Shown here piece after piece: positions 1-8,294 of a stretch of 64,000 nucleotides of DNA (the first letter of the stretch is position 1; every line of letters starts with the position of its first letter). The position numbers were made by a program, and so were the translations under genes. This DNA is from JAWLDA01 sp041686855 (GTDB lineage Bacteria; Bacillota; Limnochordia; DTU080; RSA5): NCBI GenBank assembly GCA_041686855.1, contig JAWLDA010000014.1, positions 32,844 through 96,843 of the forward strand. Direction: 5' to 3'. A model generated the notes under the pieces. It was not told where the DNA came from, did no database searches, and saw only the letters and a list, made by a program, of their open reading frames with translations.

Positions 1-513
1 GGTGATGAGCACCAGATCGTCACCATCGTCCACGTGTATCCCCTGCCACCGCATGAGTCCAGCACGAGTGTTGAGATCAAAGATGAACATCCCGTCGCTG
101 ACGTCGTAAACGCGTGTGAGGCACGCTCGTAACGCCTCTTCATCCGGCAGGTGATTGAGGGCGTCAAACGTGGAGACGATGAGGTCAAACCGTTGGTTGA
201 GCGTGAATTGTGACGCATCGGCCTCGAGAAACGTGGCGCGGCCATCCTGCACGTACGAGCGGGTGTTTTGTTCGGCCAAGCGCAGCATGGACGGCGATGC
301 GTCCACACCTACGACACGGTATCCATGCTCCAAAAAGTGTGCGGCAAGCTGCCCGGTGCCACAACAAAGGTCGAGAAGCGTGCGCCTGTCGGGTTGGGCC
401 GACCGGCTTTCGTAGTACGCTCGGATACGCGGTGCGACTCGTAATGAAAAGGCACTCCAACGTTGGTTGTACACACTCGCGAACTCTGCTCCATACGCCT
501 GCAACCCAACCAC
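1..513 (-). CDS. SAM-dependent methyltransferase, class I (3' end outside window)
   Basis: The frame reads leftward off the window edge. A typical class I methyltransferase core is visible: LLDLCCGTGQLA (SAM-binding motif I) about 45 residues from the start, GYRVVGVDASPSML (the acidic residue that binds the ribose) after it, and FDLIVSTFDALNHL as motif IV. Upstream is YNQRWSAFSLRVAPRI, a usual N-terminal helix of this family. The only start codons after the in-frame TAA are GTG at 513 and a TTG three codons on; neither has a good ribosome binding site. The substrate cannot be told. Fold is clear; start is uncertain. Confidence 0.75.
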   Translation of the reverse strand, partial: MVGLQAYGAEFASVYNQRWSAFSLRVAPRIRAYYESRSAQPDRRTLLDLCCGTGQLAAHFLEHGYRVVGVDASPSMLRLAEQNTRSYVQDGRATFLEADASQFTLNQRFDLIVSTFDALNHLPDEEALRACLTRVYDVSDGMFIFDLNTRAGLMRWQGIHVDDGDDLVLIT

Positions 514-635
514 CCCACATTAGGAAACGCTCGGTCACATGACGACTCCCGCAATGAGTCTCTCGTCCTAACGGGCCAACATCTTTTTCACGGTATTCTC
601 TGGAGCTTGAGGCGATGTCGCGAACACAAAGATCC

Positions 636-1220
636 TCAGTGGCCAGAACCGGAGCTGGGGTTAGAGTTGGGGCTAGAGCTGGGTCTAGGGGCGGGGTTTG
701 AGCTGGGTCTAGGGCTGAGGCCAGAGTTGGGAACTGACGGATTGATCGGCTCCGGAAGCTTGGCGCTCAGCGTGATACGACCATCCGTCGCGGTCTGCAA
801 ACCGTAGCGAGCGTAGAGTGCCGTGGCCGCTCGATTCTCACGACCCACCTCCACGTGCAACGACGCACAGCCTCGGTTTTCACTCGCCGCGACCAGGGCG
901 TCAAGCAGTGCCGTGCCCACACCTTGGCGCCGGAGCTCTGGACGCACGAAGAGATCTTCGATGTGAGCGCTCAGCGCTCCATCCTCCATGGAATAGCGGA
1001 CAGACGATACAACATAACCGGCGATCCGCTCAGAGAGAGACGCTACCCAGGCTCCCCCCAGCGTCGGATTGAGCAAAAGGGTGCGAAACGCGGCGTCCGC
1101 CCACTCACGGTCGAGAGAGTACCCAGACTCGGCGTAAAACTCGCCCATCAAACGGACGAGTTGAGGAATGTCGTTCGTCGTCGCCGCTCGAACCGTGAGC
1201 GCAACCCTAGACATCATCAT
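636..1220 (-). CDS. GNAT N-acetyltransferase with a repeat-coded C-terminal tail
   Basis: About 194 residues from a triple ATG (1220/1217/1214). The acetyl-CoA-binding loop RRQGVG lies at residues 97-102, after the strand IEDLFVRPEL, and ENRAATALYARYGL is the usual C-terminal GNAT helix. The start overlaps the end of the deformylase gene by up to 14 bases, so the two are probably translationally coupled. After the GNAT fold closes (around KLPEP) comes a Pro/Ser/Asn-rich tail of about 35 residues, coded by a 12-bp tandem repeat. Such a tail is not part of the family and may be disordered. Whether it is a ribosomal-protein, small-molecule or protein acetylase cannot be told. Confidence 0.85.
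   Translation of the reverse strand: MMMSRVALTVRAATTNDIPQLVRLMGEFYAESGYSLDREWADAAFRTLLLNPTLGGAWVASLSERIAGYVVSSVRYSMEDGALSAHIEDLFVRPELRRQGVGTALLDALVAASENRGCASLHVEVGRENRAATALYARYGLQTATDGRITLSAKLPEPINPSVPNSGLSPRPSSNPAPRPSSSPNSNPSSGSGH
652..735. repeat. 12-bp minisatellite, seven degenerate units, inside a coding region
   Basis: Seven consecutive 12-base units near the consensus GAGCTGGGTCTA (plus strand) start at 652, 664, 676, 688, 700, 712 and 724. Units 3 and 5 are identical. Because 12 is a multiple of three, copy-number change keeps the frame; on the minus strand each unit gives four residues rich in Ser, Asn, Ala and Pro, forming the tail of the acetyltransferase. Confidence 0.85.
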
Positions 1221-1797
1221 CCCGATCCCGCTGAAGGAATCGCATAGGGTACGTTGGACGTACCTCTCCCAATGAAATGGCACGCAACGGCTCAGCGAGT
1301 TGACGCCGGCGCTTGGGCGGGACGTAATCAATGTGAAGCACGCCAATCAGATGGTCGAACTCGTGTTGCAACACCGACGCTGTGTAGCTGATGCCGACCA
1401 CTTCACATCGCTGAAACAATCGATTGAGGTAACGCATTTTGACGTAGAGCGGACGCCGTACCTCTTCGACCAGCGACGGGATGGAGAGGCAACCCTCGCC
1501 GAATTCCGCTGTCTCACTGCTCCGCTCCACGATCTCCGGATTGATGCATACCATCGGCTGAGGCGGAATCGCCGGGCGAGTCTTGGGCGGTAAAGCGTGC
1601 CACGCCTGCGTTAGGTCGGCCACAAAGAGTTGCACACTCTCCCCTACTTGCGGAGCAGCCAGTCCGGCCCCATCCGCCCTACGCATAGTCTCGAGCATGT
1701 TGTCGACAAGCTCTTGGAGCTCGTTTGAGTCTTGATTGATCGGCCGCGCCTTGGCTCGGAGGATTGGATCACCGAACGCTCGGATGGGTAGGATCAT
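1207..1797 (-). CDS. def: Peptide deformylase
   Basis: Removes the formyl group from the N-terminal formyl-methionine of new proteins, using a metal ion. All three family motifs are present: GAGLAAPQVG (43-52), EGCLSIP (101-107, metal ligand Cys103) and HEFDH (145-149, two His ligands and the catalytic Glu). Length, 196 residues, is normal, with an insertion between motifs 1 and 2 (WHALPPKTRPAIPPQ). The gene is followed at once by an overlapping acetyltransferase rather than by the fmt or priA genes often found next to def. It may be a second, accessory deformylase; such copies can change sensitivity to actinonin-type inhibitors. Confidence 0.95.
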   Translation of the reverse strand: MILPIRAFGDPILRAKARPINQDSNELQELVDNMLETMRRADGAGLAAPQVGESVQLFVADLTQAWHALPPKTRPAIPPQPMVCINPEIVERSSETAEFGEGCLSIPSLVEEVRRPLYVKMRYLNRLFQRCEVVGISYTASVLQHEFDHLIGVLHIDYVPPKRRRQLAEPLRAISLGEVRPTYPMRFLQRDRDDDV

Positions 1798-1875
1798 GCC
1801 GCCCGTCTCCCTCGTGATGTTTCATACTGCTTTCGGGCCACCTTTCGCCTCAACCTGTAAGGAACCTGTTTTACT

Positions 1876-1897
1876 CTCGCCTCCCTTCGGGAGCGAG
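1876..1897. other. Short hairpin upstream of def
   Basis: CTCG-C-CTCC pairs with GGAG-CGAG around a CTTCG loop: eight pairs with one bulged C. It lies in the divergent gap between def (minus) and the NIPSNAP gene (plus). No U-run follows on either strand, so it is more likely an mRNA leader structure or a chance hairpin than a terminator. Confidence 0.35.
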
Positions 1898-1956
1898 CAG
1901 ATCCTAGGAATTCGCGCCCGCGCGCCGAACACACACTCGGATAAGGAGGTCATGTT

Positions 1957-2283
1957 ATGATCTACGAATGGCGTGAGTACCGCATTGTGCCGGGACGGAT
2001 GCCGGCCATGAAAGAACGTTTTCGCAACACCACCAACACGTTCTTTGAAAAGCACGGCATCAAAATCGTGGGCTATTGGGAATCAGAGATCGGGGGTGAG
2101 ACGAGCTCGCTCTACTATATGGTCGCGTGGAGAGACCTCGCCCATCGCGAGCAGGCGTGGAGTGCCTTTGCGTCTGATCCGGAGTGGATCAAGGCACGCG
2201 CAGAGTCTGAAAAGGACGGCCCCATCGTGGCGGGGATTCATAATATGATTCTCAAACCCACCGACTTCTCACCCATGCAGTAG
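1957..2283 (+). CDS. NIPSNAP family protein
   Basis: A 108-residue dimeric alpha-beta barrel protein of the NIPSNAP type. The family start MIYEWREYRIVPGRM, the EKHGIKIVGYWE strand and the YYMVAWRDLAHREQAW segment are all typical. The ribosome binding site AAGGAGGTC is near perfect, eight bases before the ATG, so good translation is expected. It is divergent from def and convergent with the lipoprotein gene. Members are common single genes in soil bacteria; their biochemical role is not established. Confidence 0.88.
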   Translation: MIYEWREYRIVPGRMPAMKERFRNTTNTFFEKHGIKIVGYWESEIGGETSSLYYMVAWRDLAHREQAWSAFASDPEWIKARAESEKDGPIVAGIHNMILKPTDFSPMQ

Positions 2284-2287
2284 GGCG

Positions 2288-2357
2288 CTCGGCTCCCGGT
2301 CATTCGATGAAAAACTTCCTGTTGGGTTCCAGGATTCTCGTTGTCACGGGAGCCGAG
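2288..2357. terminator. Inverted repeat between convergent genes
   Basis: Arms CTCGGCTCCCG (2288-2298) and CGGGAGCCGAG (2347-2357) are perfectly complementary over 11 bases and enclose 48 bases. They lie just after the NIPSNAP stop and before the end of the convergent lipoprotein gene, where a shared terminator is expected. There is no U-run and the loop is long, so the terminator role is a guess. Confidence 0.4.
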
Positions 2358-2414
2358 ACCCCATACATCTCCCACTCCCAGTCGACCTCGGCCCCGTCAC
2401 AACCTGAGAATCGA

Positions 2415-2912
2415 TTACTCCGGGGGCACGAGAGGCGGAATCACCAACTCGCTCGCAGTCACTCGTTCCAACATGCCTGTGTACCCATACTCCACACGGA
2501 CGCCCAGCCGGTCGGGCTGGAGCCAACGATACTCCGCATCGTTTAAGTTCCCGAAATCACCTCGGCGCACCGGTTCCAGTTCGATCCGCCCCACTTCCCG
2601 TTTCACGCCCTTGCCAACCTGCATCACTGTAGCGTACAGGGCTAATTCCAACGGTTTCCCACCATCCGGAAACTTAAAAACGCCCCAGGGTGCTCGGTAC
2701 TCGCGGACCCAAACGAACTGTAACACTCCGTAACGGTCCGAGTCCGGAGAGTTGAGTCTCGCTCCAGAACTCTCCCGGCGAGTCACCTCCGATTCGTAGA
2801 CACACCCAGCGAAGAGTAGAATCAACAACAGACAGAGTGCGCTTCCTTTGAGTCTACTTCTCCTCGGTCTGCGTCCACTCGATCTACGTCCCCTGGATCT
2901 AAAGGCGAGCAT
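2415..2912 (-). CDS. Putative lipoprotein of unknown function
   Basis: About 165 residues. A very basic start (FRSRGRRSSGRRPRRSR) is followed by a hydrophobic stretch ending in LLFAGC (Cys37), a clear lipobox, so the protein should be exported and lipid-anchored. The mature part (FVWVREYRAPWGVFKF, VGRIELEPVRRGDF) matches no family I know. ATG 2912 or GTG 2915 are likely starts, with CGGGAG upstream. The preceding hydrolase gene ends only about 20 bases before, suggesting a shared transcript. The Arg/Ser-rich n-region is coded by a degenerate repeat of roughly 12 bases, which is unusual for a signal peptide. Confidence 0.65.
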   Translation of the reverse strand: MLAFRSRGRRSSGRRPRRSRLKGSALCLLLILLFAGCVYESEVTRRESSGARLNSPDSDRYGVLQFVWVREYRAPWGVFKFPDGGKPLELALYATVMQVGKGVKREVGRIELEPVRRGDFGNLNDAEYRWLQPDRLGVRVEYGYTGMLERVTASELVIPPLVPPE

Positions 2913-2932
2913 CACGCACGTTACTCCCGGAG

Positions 2933-3499
2933 TCAACCCGCATCAGTCTGTATTGCCCGAAGATCTTCCATTACAATCTCCACGCCACTGACAAAGTCGT
3001 GAGCTACTCCCTCAACAGCCCGCAGCTTTGCTCCTGGGAACTTGCGAGCGTACGCGTCATGGTGCGCAAAGGGAATCACTTCGTCATCGCTGCTGTGGTA
3101 GATAAAGGTGTGCCCTGTATCGTCTAACGCCACCGGCGCATCGGTGCGAAATTTGAACGGTTCAACATCCCAGTCCGGATCGGCGCCCCAATAAGGCGAT
3201 CCAATGGCAAACACTCCGCCAACCCGCTCCTCCAACCGATGCTCTGTGAGGTATTTGAGGAGAACAGAGCCACCCAGCGAATGTCCGACCAGCAACGTCC
3301 CGACATGCACGCACTCCAGGTGGCGTGCTAGCCCCGCTTCCCATTCTGCGTAGTCCGGGTACTCCGGATGTGGCATCAAGGGAGCGCAGATACGGTCAAA
3401 CATTCCAAGCCCTGACCGCAGCCTTGCAAACAACGAAAAACTGCCGCGGCCCTCGGATTGATCCCCGGCTCCGTGAATAAAGAGCAGTTCAGACGGCAT
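2933..3499 (-). CDS. Alpha/beta hydrolase, small YdeN/RBBP9-like
   Basis: 188 residues from ATG 3499, which has GGGAG upstream; longer upstream frames lack family similarity. The nucleophile elbow is GHSLGG (Ser74), the acid Asp138 or Asp139 lies in HSSDDEVIPF, and the base is His167 in GVAHDF. The oxyanion-hole region FIHGAG opens the protein. This order and the short cap fit serine hydrolases of the YdeN/RBBP9 type. The substrate is unknown. The lipoprotein gene follows immediately on the same strand. Confidence 0.85.
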   Translation of the reverse strand: MPSELLFIHGAGDQSEGRGSFSLFARLRSGLGMFDRICAPLMPHPEYPDYAEWEAGLARHLECVHVGTLLVGHSLGGSVLLKYLTEHRLEERVGGVFAIGSPYWGADPDWDVEPFKFRTDAPVALDDTGHTFIYHSSDDEVIPFAHHDAYARKFPGAKLRAVEGVAHDFVSGVEIVMEDLRAIQTDAG

Positions 3500-3561
3500 T
3501 GCGACTCCCTCTTCTCGCGTGTCACTTGCTGATCGAAGCGTCGGCTCGACGCTCGAGAAGC

Positions 3562-4266
3562 TCATCCCGTCTTTGCGGGGTTTGGCCCCGCGGTGTGTCC
3601 AAACCCCCGGACCACCTCCGCTGCCACCGCGAAGGAGTACTCTGGATCCTCCGCCATGGCGTCTCGATACGTGCTGATAAGGGCCCACCGGTCGGCTCCG
3701 GACGTGTTTTGATGGGAAGCGTGCAGCGTCAAGTCATGGAAGAAGAGCGCCGAACCGGCCGATAGTTCGACCGTGATGGCCTTATTCTCATCGATGTCCT
3801 CGGGACGGATCCGATTGCCAAAGCCTTTGCCATCGCTGGCGTCGCCCGCGTGCACCGCGTGTTCCCGATGCGAACCGGGAATCACTCTGAGACACCCGTT
3901 CTCGGACGTGGCATCGTCGAGGGCGATCCATATCGAGATCTTATGACTCCCTTTCCAATACGGCCAATCCTGATGCCACGGGCTCCCAAAATCCGTCTCT
4001 GCGTCCTTAAAGACGATCTTGTCGCTAAAGAACGCAATGTTGGGGCCAATGATCTGCTCGAGCGGATCAACGAGTCGGGCATCGCGGGCCAGATCCTTAA
4101 AGAGACGACTGCGAGCCGCCAAACCGACGTAGACACCCGTTCGAATCTCCCGCTCGTCCTTCACCTCTCCAAGGATACGCCGCACCTCACCCTTGAGCCG
4201 GCGCACTTCCTCATTTGAAAACAGGTTCTCAACGATTAAGAACCCGTCGCGCTCAAAATCTCCCAT
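3562..4266 (-). CDS. Phytanoyl-CoA dioxygenase (PhyH) family Fe(II)/2-oxoglutarate oxygenase
   Basis: 234 residues from ATG 4266, chosen because AGAGGAGT lies nine bases upstream and the family sequence FERDGFLIVENLFS begins there. The iron-binding HxD is WHQDW (His98, Asp100); the distal His is in LTLHASHQN (about 182-185) and the following DRW supplies the 2-oxoglutarate-binding basic residue. The loop NGCLRVIPGSH is highly typical. Members hydroxylate small molecules, including ectoine and natural-product intermediates. No pathway genes are adjacent, so the substrate is open. Confidence 0.88.
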   Translation of the reverse strand: MGDFERDGFLIVENLFSNEEVRRLKGEVRRILGEVKDEREIRTGVYVGLAARSRLFKDLARDARLVDPLEQIIGPNIAFFSDKIVFKDAETDFGSPWHQDWPYWKGSHKISIWIALDDATSENGCLRVIPGSHREHAVHAGDASDGKGFGNRIRPEDIDENKAITVELSAGSALFFHDLTLHASHQNTSGADRWALISTYRDAMAEDPEYSFAVAAEVVRGFGHTAGPNPAKTG

Positions 4267-4351
4267 CCTCCGACACTCCTCTCCGAGTCGGGATTTTGCG
4301 AATGTTTTCGCAGGAATATTTACCCAAAGGCGTGAGATATCCTCGACGGAC

Positions 4352-4612
4352 CTACGGAGCAATGCTTCGTGCCAGACGGACCAGGTCCTCGTCGTCCCAG
4401 TCGTCCCGGGACTCAGCCGTTGTTCGGGCAAACAGCCAGAGGCGAAAGCGCTCCTCGTCGACGTCCAAGAGGCTTGCGAAGCGCCGAATCAACCCCATCG
4501 GATCAGCGTACAATCGCCCGGCGCAATCAAAGCGGTGCTGCGTGGCGTCGTATCCCAGGTCGCCCACGAACGGCTTCAGGTCGATGACACATCGCACGCG
4601 CCAAAGCGTTCT
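4352..4612 (-). pseudogene. C-terminal fragment of an APH(6)-like aminoglycoside phosphotransferase
   Basis: The frame gives VIDLKPFVGDLGYDATQH, then FASLLDVDEERFRLWLFART and a normal stop. This matches the C-terminal third of streptomycin 6-kinase-like phosphotransferases, where the IDPKP..GDPAYD segment carries a metal-binding Asp. About 87 codons are present; the N-lobe and the catalytic loop are missing. The fragment begins exactly where the transporter gene at 4612 ends, so a deletion probably removed the start of the kinase gene. No start codon or ribosome binding site suits it; I take it as a relic. Confidence 0.65.
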
Positions 4613-6447
4613 CACGGCACAAACGGCAGCAGCACCGGCACCAGCACGACACACACGAGCATCACGATCAGCGTAAACGGAACACCGACTCGCACAAAGT
4701 CGAGAAACTGGTACTTCCCCGGCCCCACGACGAGGGCGTTCACCGGCGAAGAGACCGGGGTCATAAACGCGGCCGACGCTGCCAATGCGACGATCATGGC
4801 GAACGGATACGGCGAAAGCCCTAACTCGGCGGCGATGGCCAACGCGATGGGCGCCATCAAGACGGCTGTTGCCGTATTTGATATAAACAGACCGAGAACG
4901 GCGGTGAGGACGAACAATGAGGCAAGCATCGTCGAGGGACCCGCTCCGCCAAAGGCACCCATCAACGCTTGGACAGCCATATTCACGCCTCCCGTTTGCT
5001 CCAGCGCCAAGGCAAAGGGAAACATACCGACGATTAGGAAGAGGGTTTGCCACTGAATCGAACGGTAGGCGATATTCATGTCAACGCACCTAAAGAGCCC
5101 GAGGAGTAGGCACCCGATGAGCGCTGCCTGAACGTTGGGCACCACCCCCGTCACCATCATGGCGACGACGATCGCAAGCGTCCCCAGGGCAAAGGGGGCT
5201 CTCGTCGGCTCGTCAATGACATCGTCCAATTCGACCGGGAGGTTAAGCACAATCACCTCTTGCGGGTTGTTCATTAACTTGATGATGGCGCGCCACGGTC
5301 CGGCGACCAAGAGGGTGTCACCAATTCGCAAGCGCTCAGCCTGAACACTCTCCTCGATTGCGGTGGTTCCCCGCTTGATGCCGATGACTGAGAGCTTGCA
5401 AAGTGAACGAAAGCGTGCCGAGATTAGGGTCTCACCGACCAGGTCGGAGGTGGGCGGCACCAGCAGCTCGGCCATGCCTATGGTTTGGGAGCGATCACTG
5501 AATGAACTCTCCGGCAGAGAGAGTCGATACAATCCAAACCGGCGGCAAATCTCGTCAATATCCTCAGGTCGTTCTCGAACGTCCACGAAGAGGACGTCGC
5601 CGACCTGAAGCGCCGATTGGGCGGACGGCTCCACGACCTCCGTCCTGAACCGTTTTTGCCGTTCAATAGCGAGGATGTTCATGCCATATAATGCGCGCAG
5701 TTGGAGCTCCTCGAGACGTTTGCCAATCCAGGGTGAATCAGGCGTAACACGCAGCCTGTACTCTCTCTTGGCGAGGTGGTACTCGTCGATCCATTGCGCG
5801 AGGTTGGGCCTCGATGCCCCCTTCGCAGAGGTGGACGTCACGGGGGCCAACCATCGACGGGCAAAGAGCATGTAACCGATCGCCAACATGAGGATCGGGA
5901 GGCCGAATGGCGTGAACGAGAAGAAGTTGAATCCTGCGTACCCGGCCCGCACGAGTTGGCTATGGACGACGAGATTGGGCGCCGTGGCGATCAGTGTGAT
6001 CATGCCGCTAATGAGGGCAGCCACGCTGATCGGCATCATGAGACGTCCGGCGGGAATATTGAGTTTGCGGCCGATGCGCAACGCGGCCGGAATGAAGATG
6101 GCCACGATTCCAGTCGAACTCATGACCGAACCAAAACCTGTGACAACTACCATGAGCAGCGCGATCAGCCTCGATTCGCTCGTCCCGGCGCGTCGAACGA
6201 GCAGATCTCCCAGACGTTGCGCCACCCCGGTGCGCACGAGGCCTTCGCCGATGACGAAGAGCGCGGCGATCAGGACCACGTTGGGATCGCTGAAGCCTGC
6301 GAGCGCGTCAGAGACAGTGATCACGCCTGTGAGGGGCAGCACCGTCATCATGATAAGAGCGACTGCATCCATGCGCGGTCGATTGAGAGCGAACATCACG
6401 ATAGTAACGGCAAGCAAAAGCAGGACAAAAGCGAGTTCGGTGTTCAT
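4612..6447 (-). CDS. DASS/SLC13-type anion transporter with two RCK-C domains
   Basis: 611 residues, with hydrophobic helices at about 1-200 and 415-611. The paired loop motifs of the DASS family are present as MSSTGIVAIFIPA (109-121) and SNTATAVLMAPIALA (523-537). Between the halves are two cytoplasmic RCK-C (TrkA-C) domains, about 228-305 and 320-398, each starting with RLRVTPDSPWIGKRL- or LLVPPTSDLVGETL-like sequence. This architecture is typical of bacterial SLC13 homologues importing sulfate or dicarboxylates with sodium; RCK-C domains usually sense a ligand. The substrate cannot be read from sequence. Confidence 0.92.
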   Translation of the reverse strand: MNTELAFVLLLLAVTIVMFALNRPRMDAVALIMMTVLPLTGVITVSDALAGFSDPNVVLIAALFVIGEGLVRTGVAQRLGDLLVRRAGTSESRLIALLMVVVTGFGSVMSSTGIVAIFIPAALRIGRKLNIPAGRLMMPISVAALISGMITLIATAPNLVVHSQLVRAGYAGFNFFSFTPFGLPILMLAIGYMLFARRWLAPVTSTSAKGASRPNLAQWIDEYHLAKREYRLRVTPDSPWIGKRLEELQLRALYGMNILAIERQKRFRTEVVEPSAQSALQVGDVLFVDVRERPEDIDEICRRFGLYRLSLPESSFSDRSQTIGMAELLVPPTSDLVGETLISARFRSLCKLSVIGIKRGTTAIEESVQAERLRIGDTLLVAGPWRAIIKLMNNPQEVIVLNLPVELDDVIDEPTRAPFALGTLAIVVAMMVTGVVPNVQAALIGCLLLGLFRCVDMNIAYRSIQWQTLFLIVGMFPFALALEQTGGVNMAVQALMGAFGGAGPSTMLASLFVLTAVLGLFISNTATAVLMAPIALAIAAELGLSPYPFAMIVALAASAAFMTPVSSPVNALVVGPGKYQFLDFVRVGVPFTLIVMLVCVVLVPVLLPFVP

Positions 6448-6485
6448 GGGATCCTCAACGAATCGGCGAGACGTCTATAAAGTGG

Positions 6486-6959
6486 TCAAGCACTCCGTCC
6501 ACGGCGACGCTCAGAGATGCGGAAAGCCAAGTAGACCGGAGGCATGAGTATGTAGTTATAAAAAAACCTAAAAAAGGCAGTCCCCGCTCCAGGCTGCCGC
6601 CGACCTTCGTCAGACTCAAGGAGGGGAATGACAAGGGCGTGCACCTTGCGGAAGCGAGCGCTCCACGCCCGGAGTTCGTCGGCGGTGCGTCCACTCTCCT
6701 GGATGATCACCTTCGCGACGCGCTCGTCATCATCGAACTCGCGCAGGAGTTCGGTGACTCGAGCATCCTTGGTCCGGAGGAATTGCATCAGTTTCGCGTC
6801 GACGAAGTCCGAGTCTCCATAGAGGTACCCGTCCAAGAGGTCTCGGCCGACCTTCTCGCTCTCAATCGCCCGGCGTCCTTTGTCCAGCAGGCGCGGTAAC
6901 CACAGACACCCATGGAACTCCTCGTGCCACGGTCGCGGCATCCAACGATCCTCAGACAT
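6486..6959 (-). CDS. DUF5069 domain protein
   Basis: 157 residues from ATG 6959, preceded by GAGGTG. The segment FHGCLWLPRLLDKGRRA, then LLDGYLYGDSDFVDAKLMQF, is the hallmark of DUF5069, a small helical family without a known activity. The C-terminus is hydrophobic (FFRFFYNYILMPPVYLAF) and could touch the membrane. It lies between the anion transporter and the alditol-oxidase-like gene on the same strand. Confidence 0.8.
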   Translation of the reverse strand: MSEDRWMPRPWHEEFHGCLWLPRLLDKGRRAIESEKVGRDLLDGYLYGDSDFVDAKLMQFLRTKDARVTELLREFDDDERVAKVIIQESGRTADELRAWSARFRKVHALVIPLLESDEGRRQPGAGTAFFRFFYNYILMPPVYLAFRISERRRGRSA

Positions 6960-6996
6960 ACGATTCACCTCAGCTCGTTTCGTGTTACTCGTGACA

Positions 6997-8277
6997 TCAT
7001 GCCGCAACGTACTTCTCCAAATAAGCGTTCCGGAATTTTCCGTATGGGTCGTACCGCCGCAAGAGGCGTTCAAAGTCGCCCATTTTGGGATAGGTCGATT
7101 GCACGTACTCAGGCGAAAGGGTGAACAGCTTACCCCAATGTGGCCGGACTCCGAGGGGAATCAGCTCGGTTTCGAGCTGGGGCAACACAGCGGCAACGGC
7201 TGCCCAGTCCTTCTTCCAGGTAAAGTGGAACGCGACCGAGGCTTGGTTGTAACAAGGACTCAGCCAAAGATCGTCCGCTGCAATGGTGCGTACTTCGGAG
7301 ACCAGCAGATGTGGGGCCACCTTTTCGCCCAGACGGCTAATCGCCCGCAGTGCGGCGCAGGCGTTGCGGCGTGGAACAATATACTCGCTTTGCAGTTCAT
7401 CTCCGCTGCTCGGGGTGAAATTCAAGCGAAAGTGCGGCAACCGCTCGTGCCAGGGTCCGGGAGTACCCATCTGCTTCGTGCAGCTCTCACTGGAATGATC
7501 CGGAACGGGGTGCATTCTCCCTATCGCCCGAGTCGCGCCGAAGAACTCAGACCCCACCTCACTGAAGTGGCTCTCTGTCTCCAGGATGCGATGCTTCAGC
7601 CACACTTGGTTGAAGACAGGGGCTCGCCAATCGGTGAAGAGACTTACACTGTACGCGCTTCCCAGGATCTGGTCGAAGTGCCGCTCCACCTGACTAAACG
7701 GCAAATTCTCAAAGATCACCTGGCTCACCGAAAACGCCGGCACCACCTCAAGCGTGAGCCTGGTGACGATACCCAAGCCACCGAGACTGACCACCGCCCC
7801 GGGAAAACCTTCGTGGAGCTCCCCTGGGGTCCCGTCTCGGTCTAGCGCGTGCAACGCTCCGTCAGCTCCGACAAACTCAATCCCTCGCACAGCCGCCGCC
7901 AGGGACCGATTTAAATCGCCTGATCCGTGCGTCCCCGTCGCGCAGGCGCCGGCGACGGAGATGTGAGGGAGCGAGGCCAGGTTATGGAGCGCATACCCTT
8001 CCTGGTTGAGGTAACGACAGAGATCTCCGTAGCGGATGCCACCTTCGACGCTCACCGACATCTGTTGGCGATCTAACGATACCACGCGATTCATGCGTTC
8101 TAGGGAGATGAGCGCCCCTTTGGTGTCGGCGATGTCGTGAAACGAATGGCGACTTCCGAGCGCCTTCACATATCGGCTTTGATGGACGAGCTCTTGGACC
8201 TCTTCCACAGAGGTGGGACGATGCAGCGCTGCCGCCTTATACGTGTAATTGCCGGCCCAGTTTCGCCAGTTGGCCAT
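6997..8277 (-). CDS. FAD-dependent alditol oxidase-like enzyme (VAO/PCMH family)
   Basis: 426 residues, matching Streptomyces AldO/xylitol oxidase in length. GSRHSFHD (41-48) holds the His (44) that in AldO binds FAD covalently. HISVAGACATGTHGSG (105-120) is the second FAD-binding segment, and VRPHWGKLF near the end is the conserved active-site strand of the aldonolactone/alditol oxidase group. Family members oxidise sugar alcohols or sugar lactones with O2 and make H2O2. No dedicated sugar transport or kinase genes surround it. The subfamily is clear; the substrate is not. Confidence 0.9.
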   Translation of the reverse strand: MANWRNWAGNYTYKAAALHRPTSVEEVQELVHQSRYVKALGSRHSFHDIADTKGALISLERMNRVVSLDRQQMSVSVEGGIRYGDLCRYLNQEGYALHNLASLPHISVAGACATGTHGSGDLNRSLAAAVRGIEFVGADGALHALDRDGTPGELHEGFPGAVVSLGGLGIVTRLTLEVVPAFSVSQVIFENLPFSQVERHFDQILGSAYSVSLFTDWRAPVFNQVWLKHRILETESHFSEVGSEFFGATRAIGRMHPVPDHSSESCTKQMGTPGPWHERLPHFRLNFTPSSGDELQSEYIVPRRNACAALRAISRLGEKVAPHLLVSEVRTIAADDLWLSPCYNQASVAFHFTWKKDWAAVAAVLPQLETELIPLGVRPHWGKLFTLSPEYVQSTYPKMGDFERLLRRYDPYGKFRNAYLEKYVAA

Positions 8278-8294
8278 GCCCCGGGTTATCCTTC

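Noticed and set aside
1797..1956. A T-box-like leader before def (GAAAGGTGGCCCG)
   Set aside because: It lacks the AGGGTGGNACCGCG core and the following terminator; resemblance is superficial.
4352..5053. A 233-codon gene antiparallel-frame to the transporter end
   Set aside because: Only its last 87 codons resemble a protein family; the rest is a shadow of the transporter gene.
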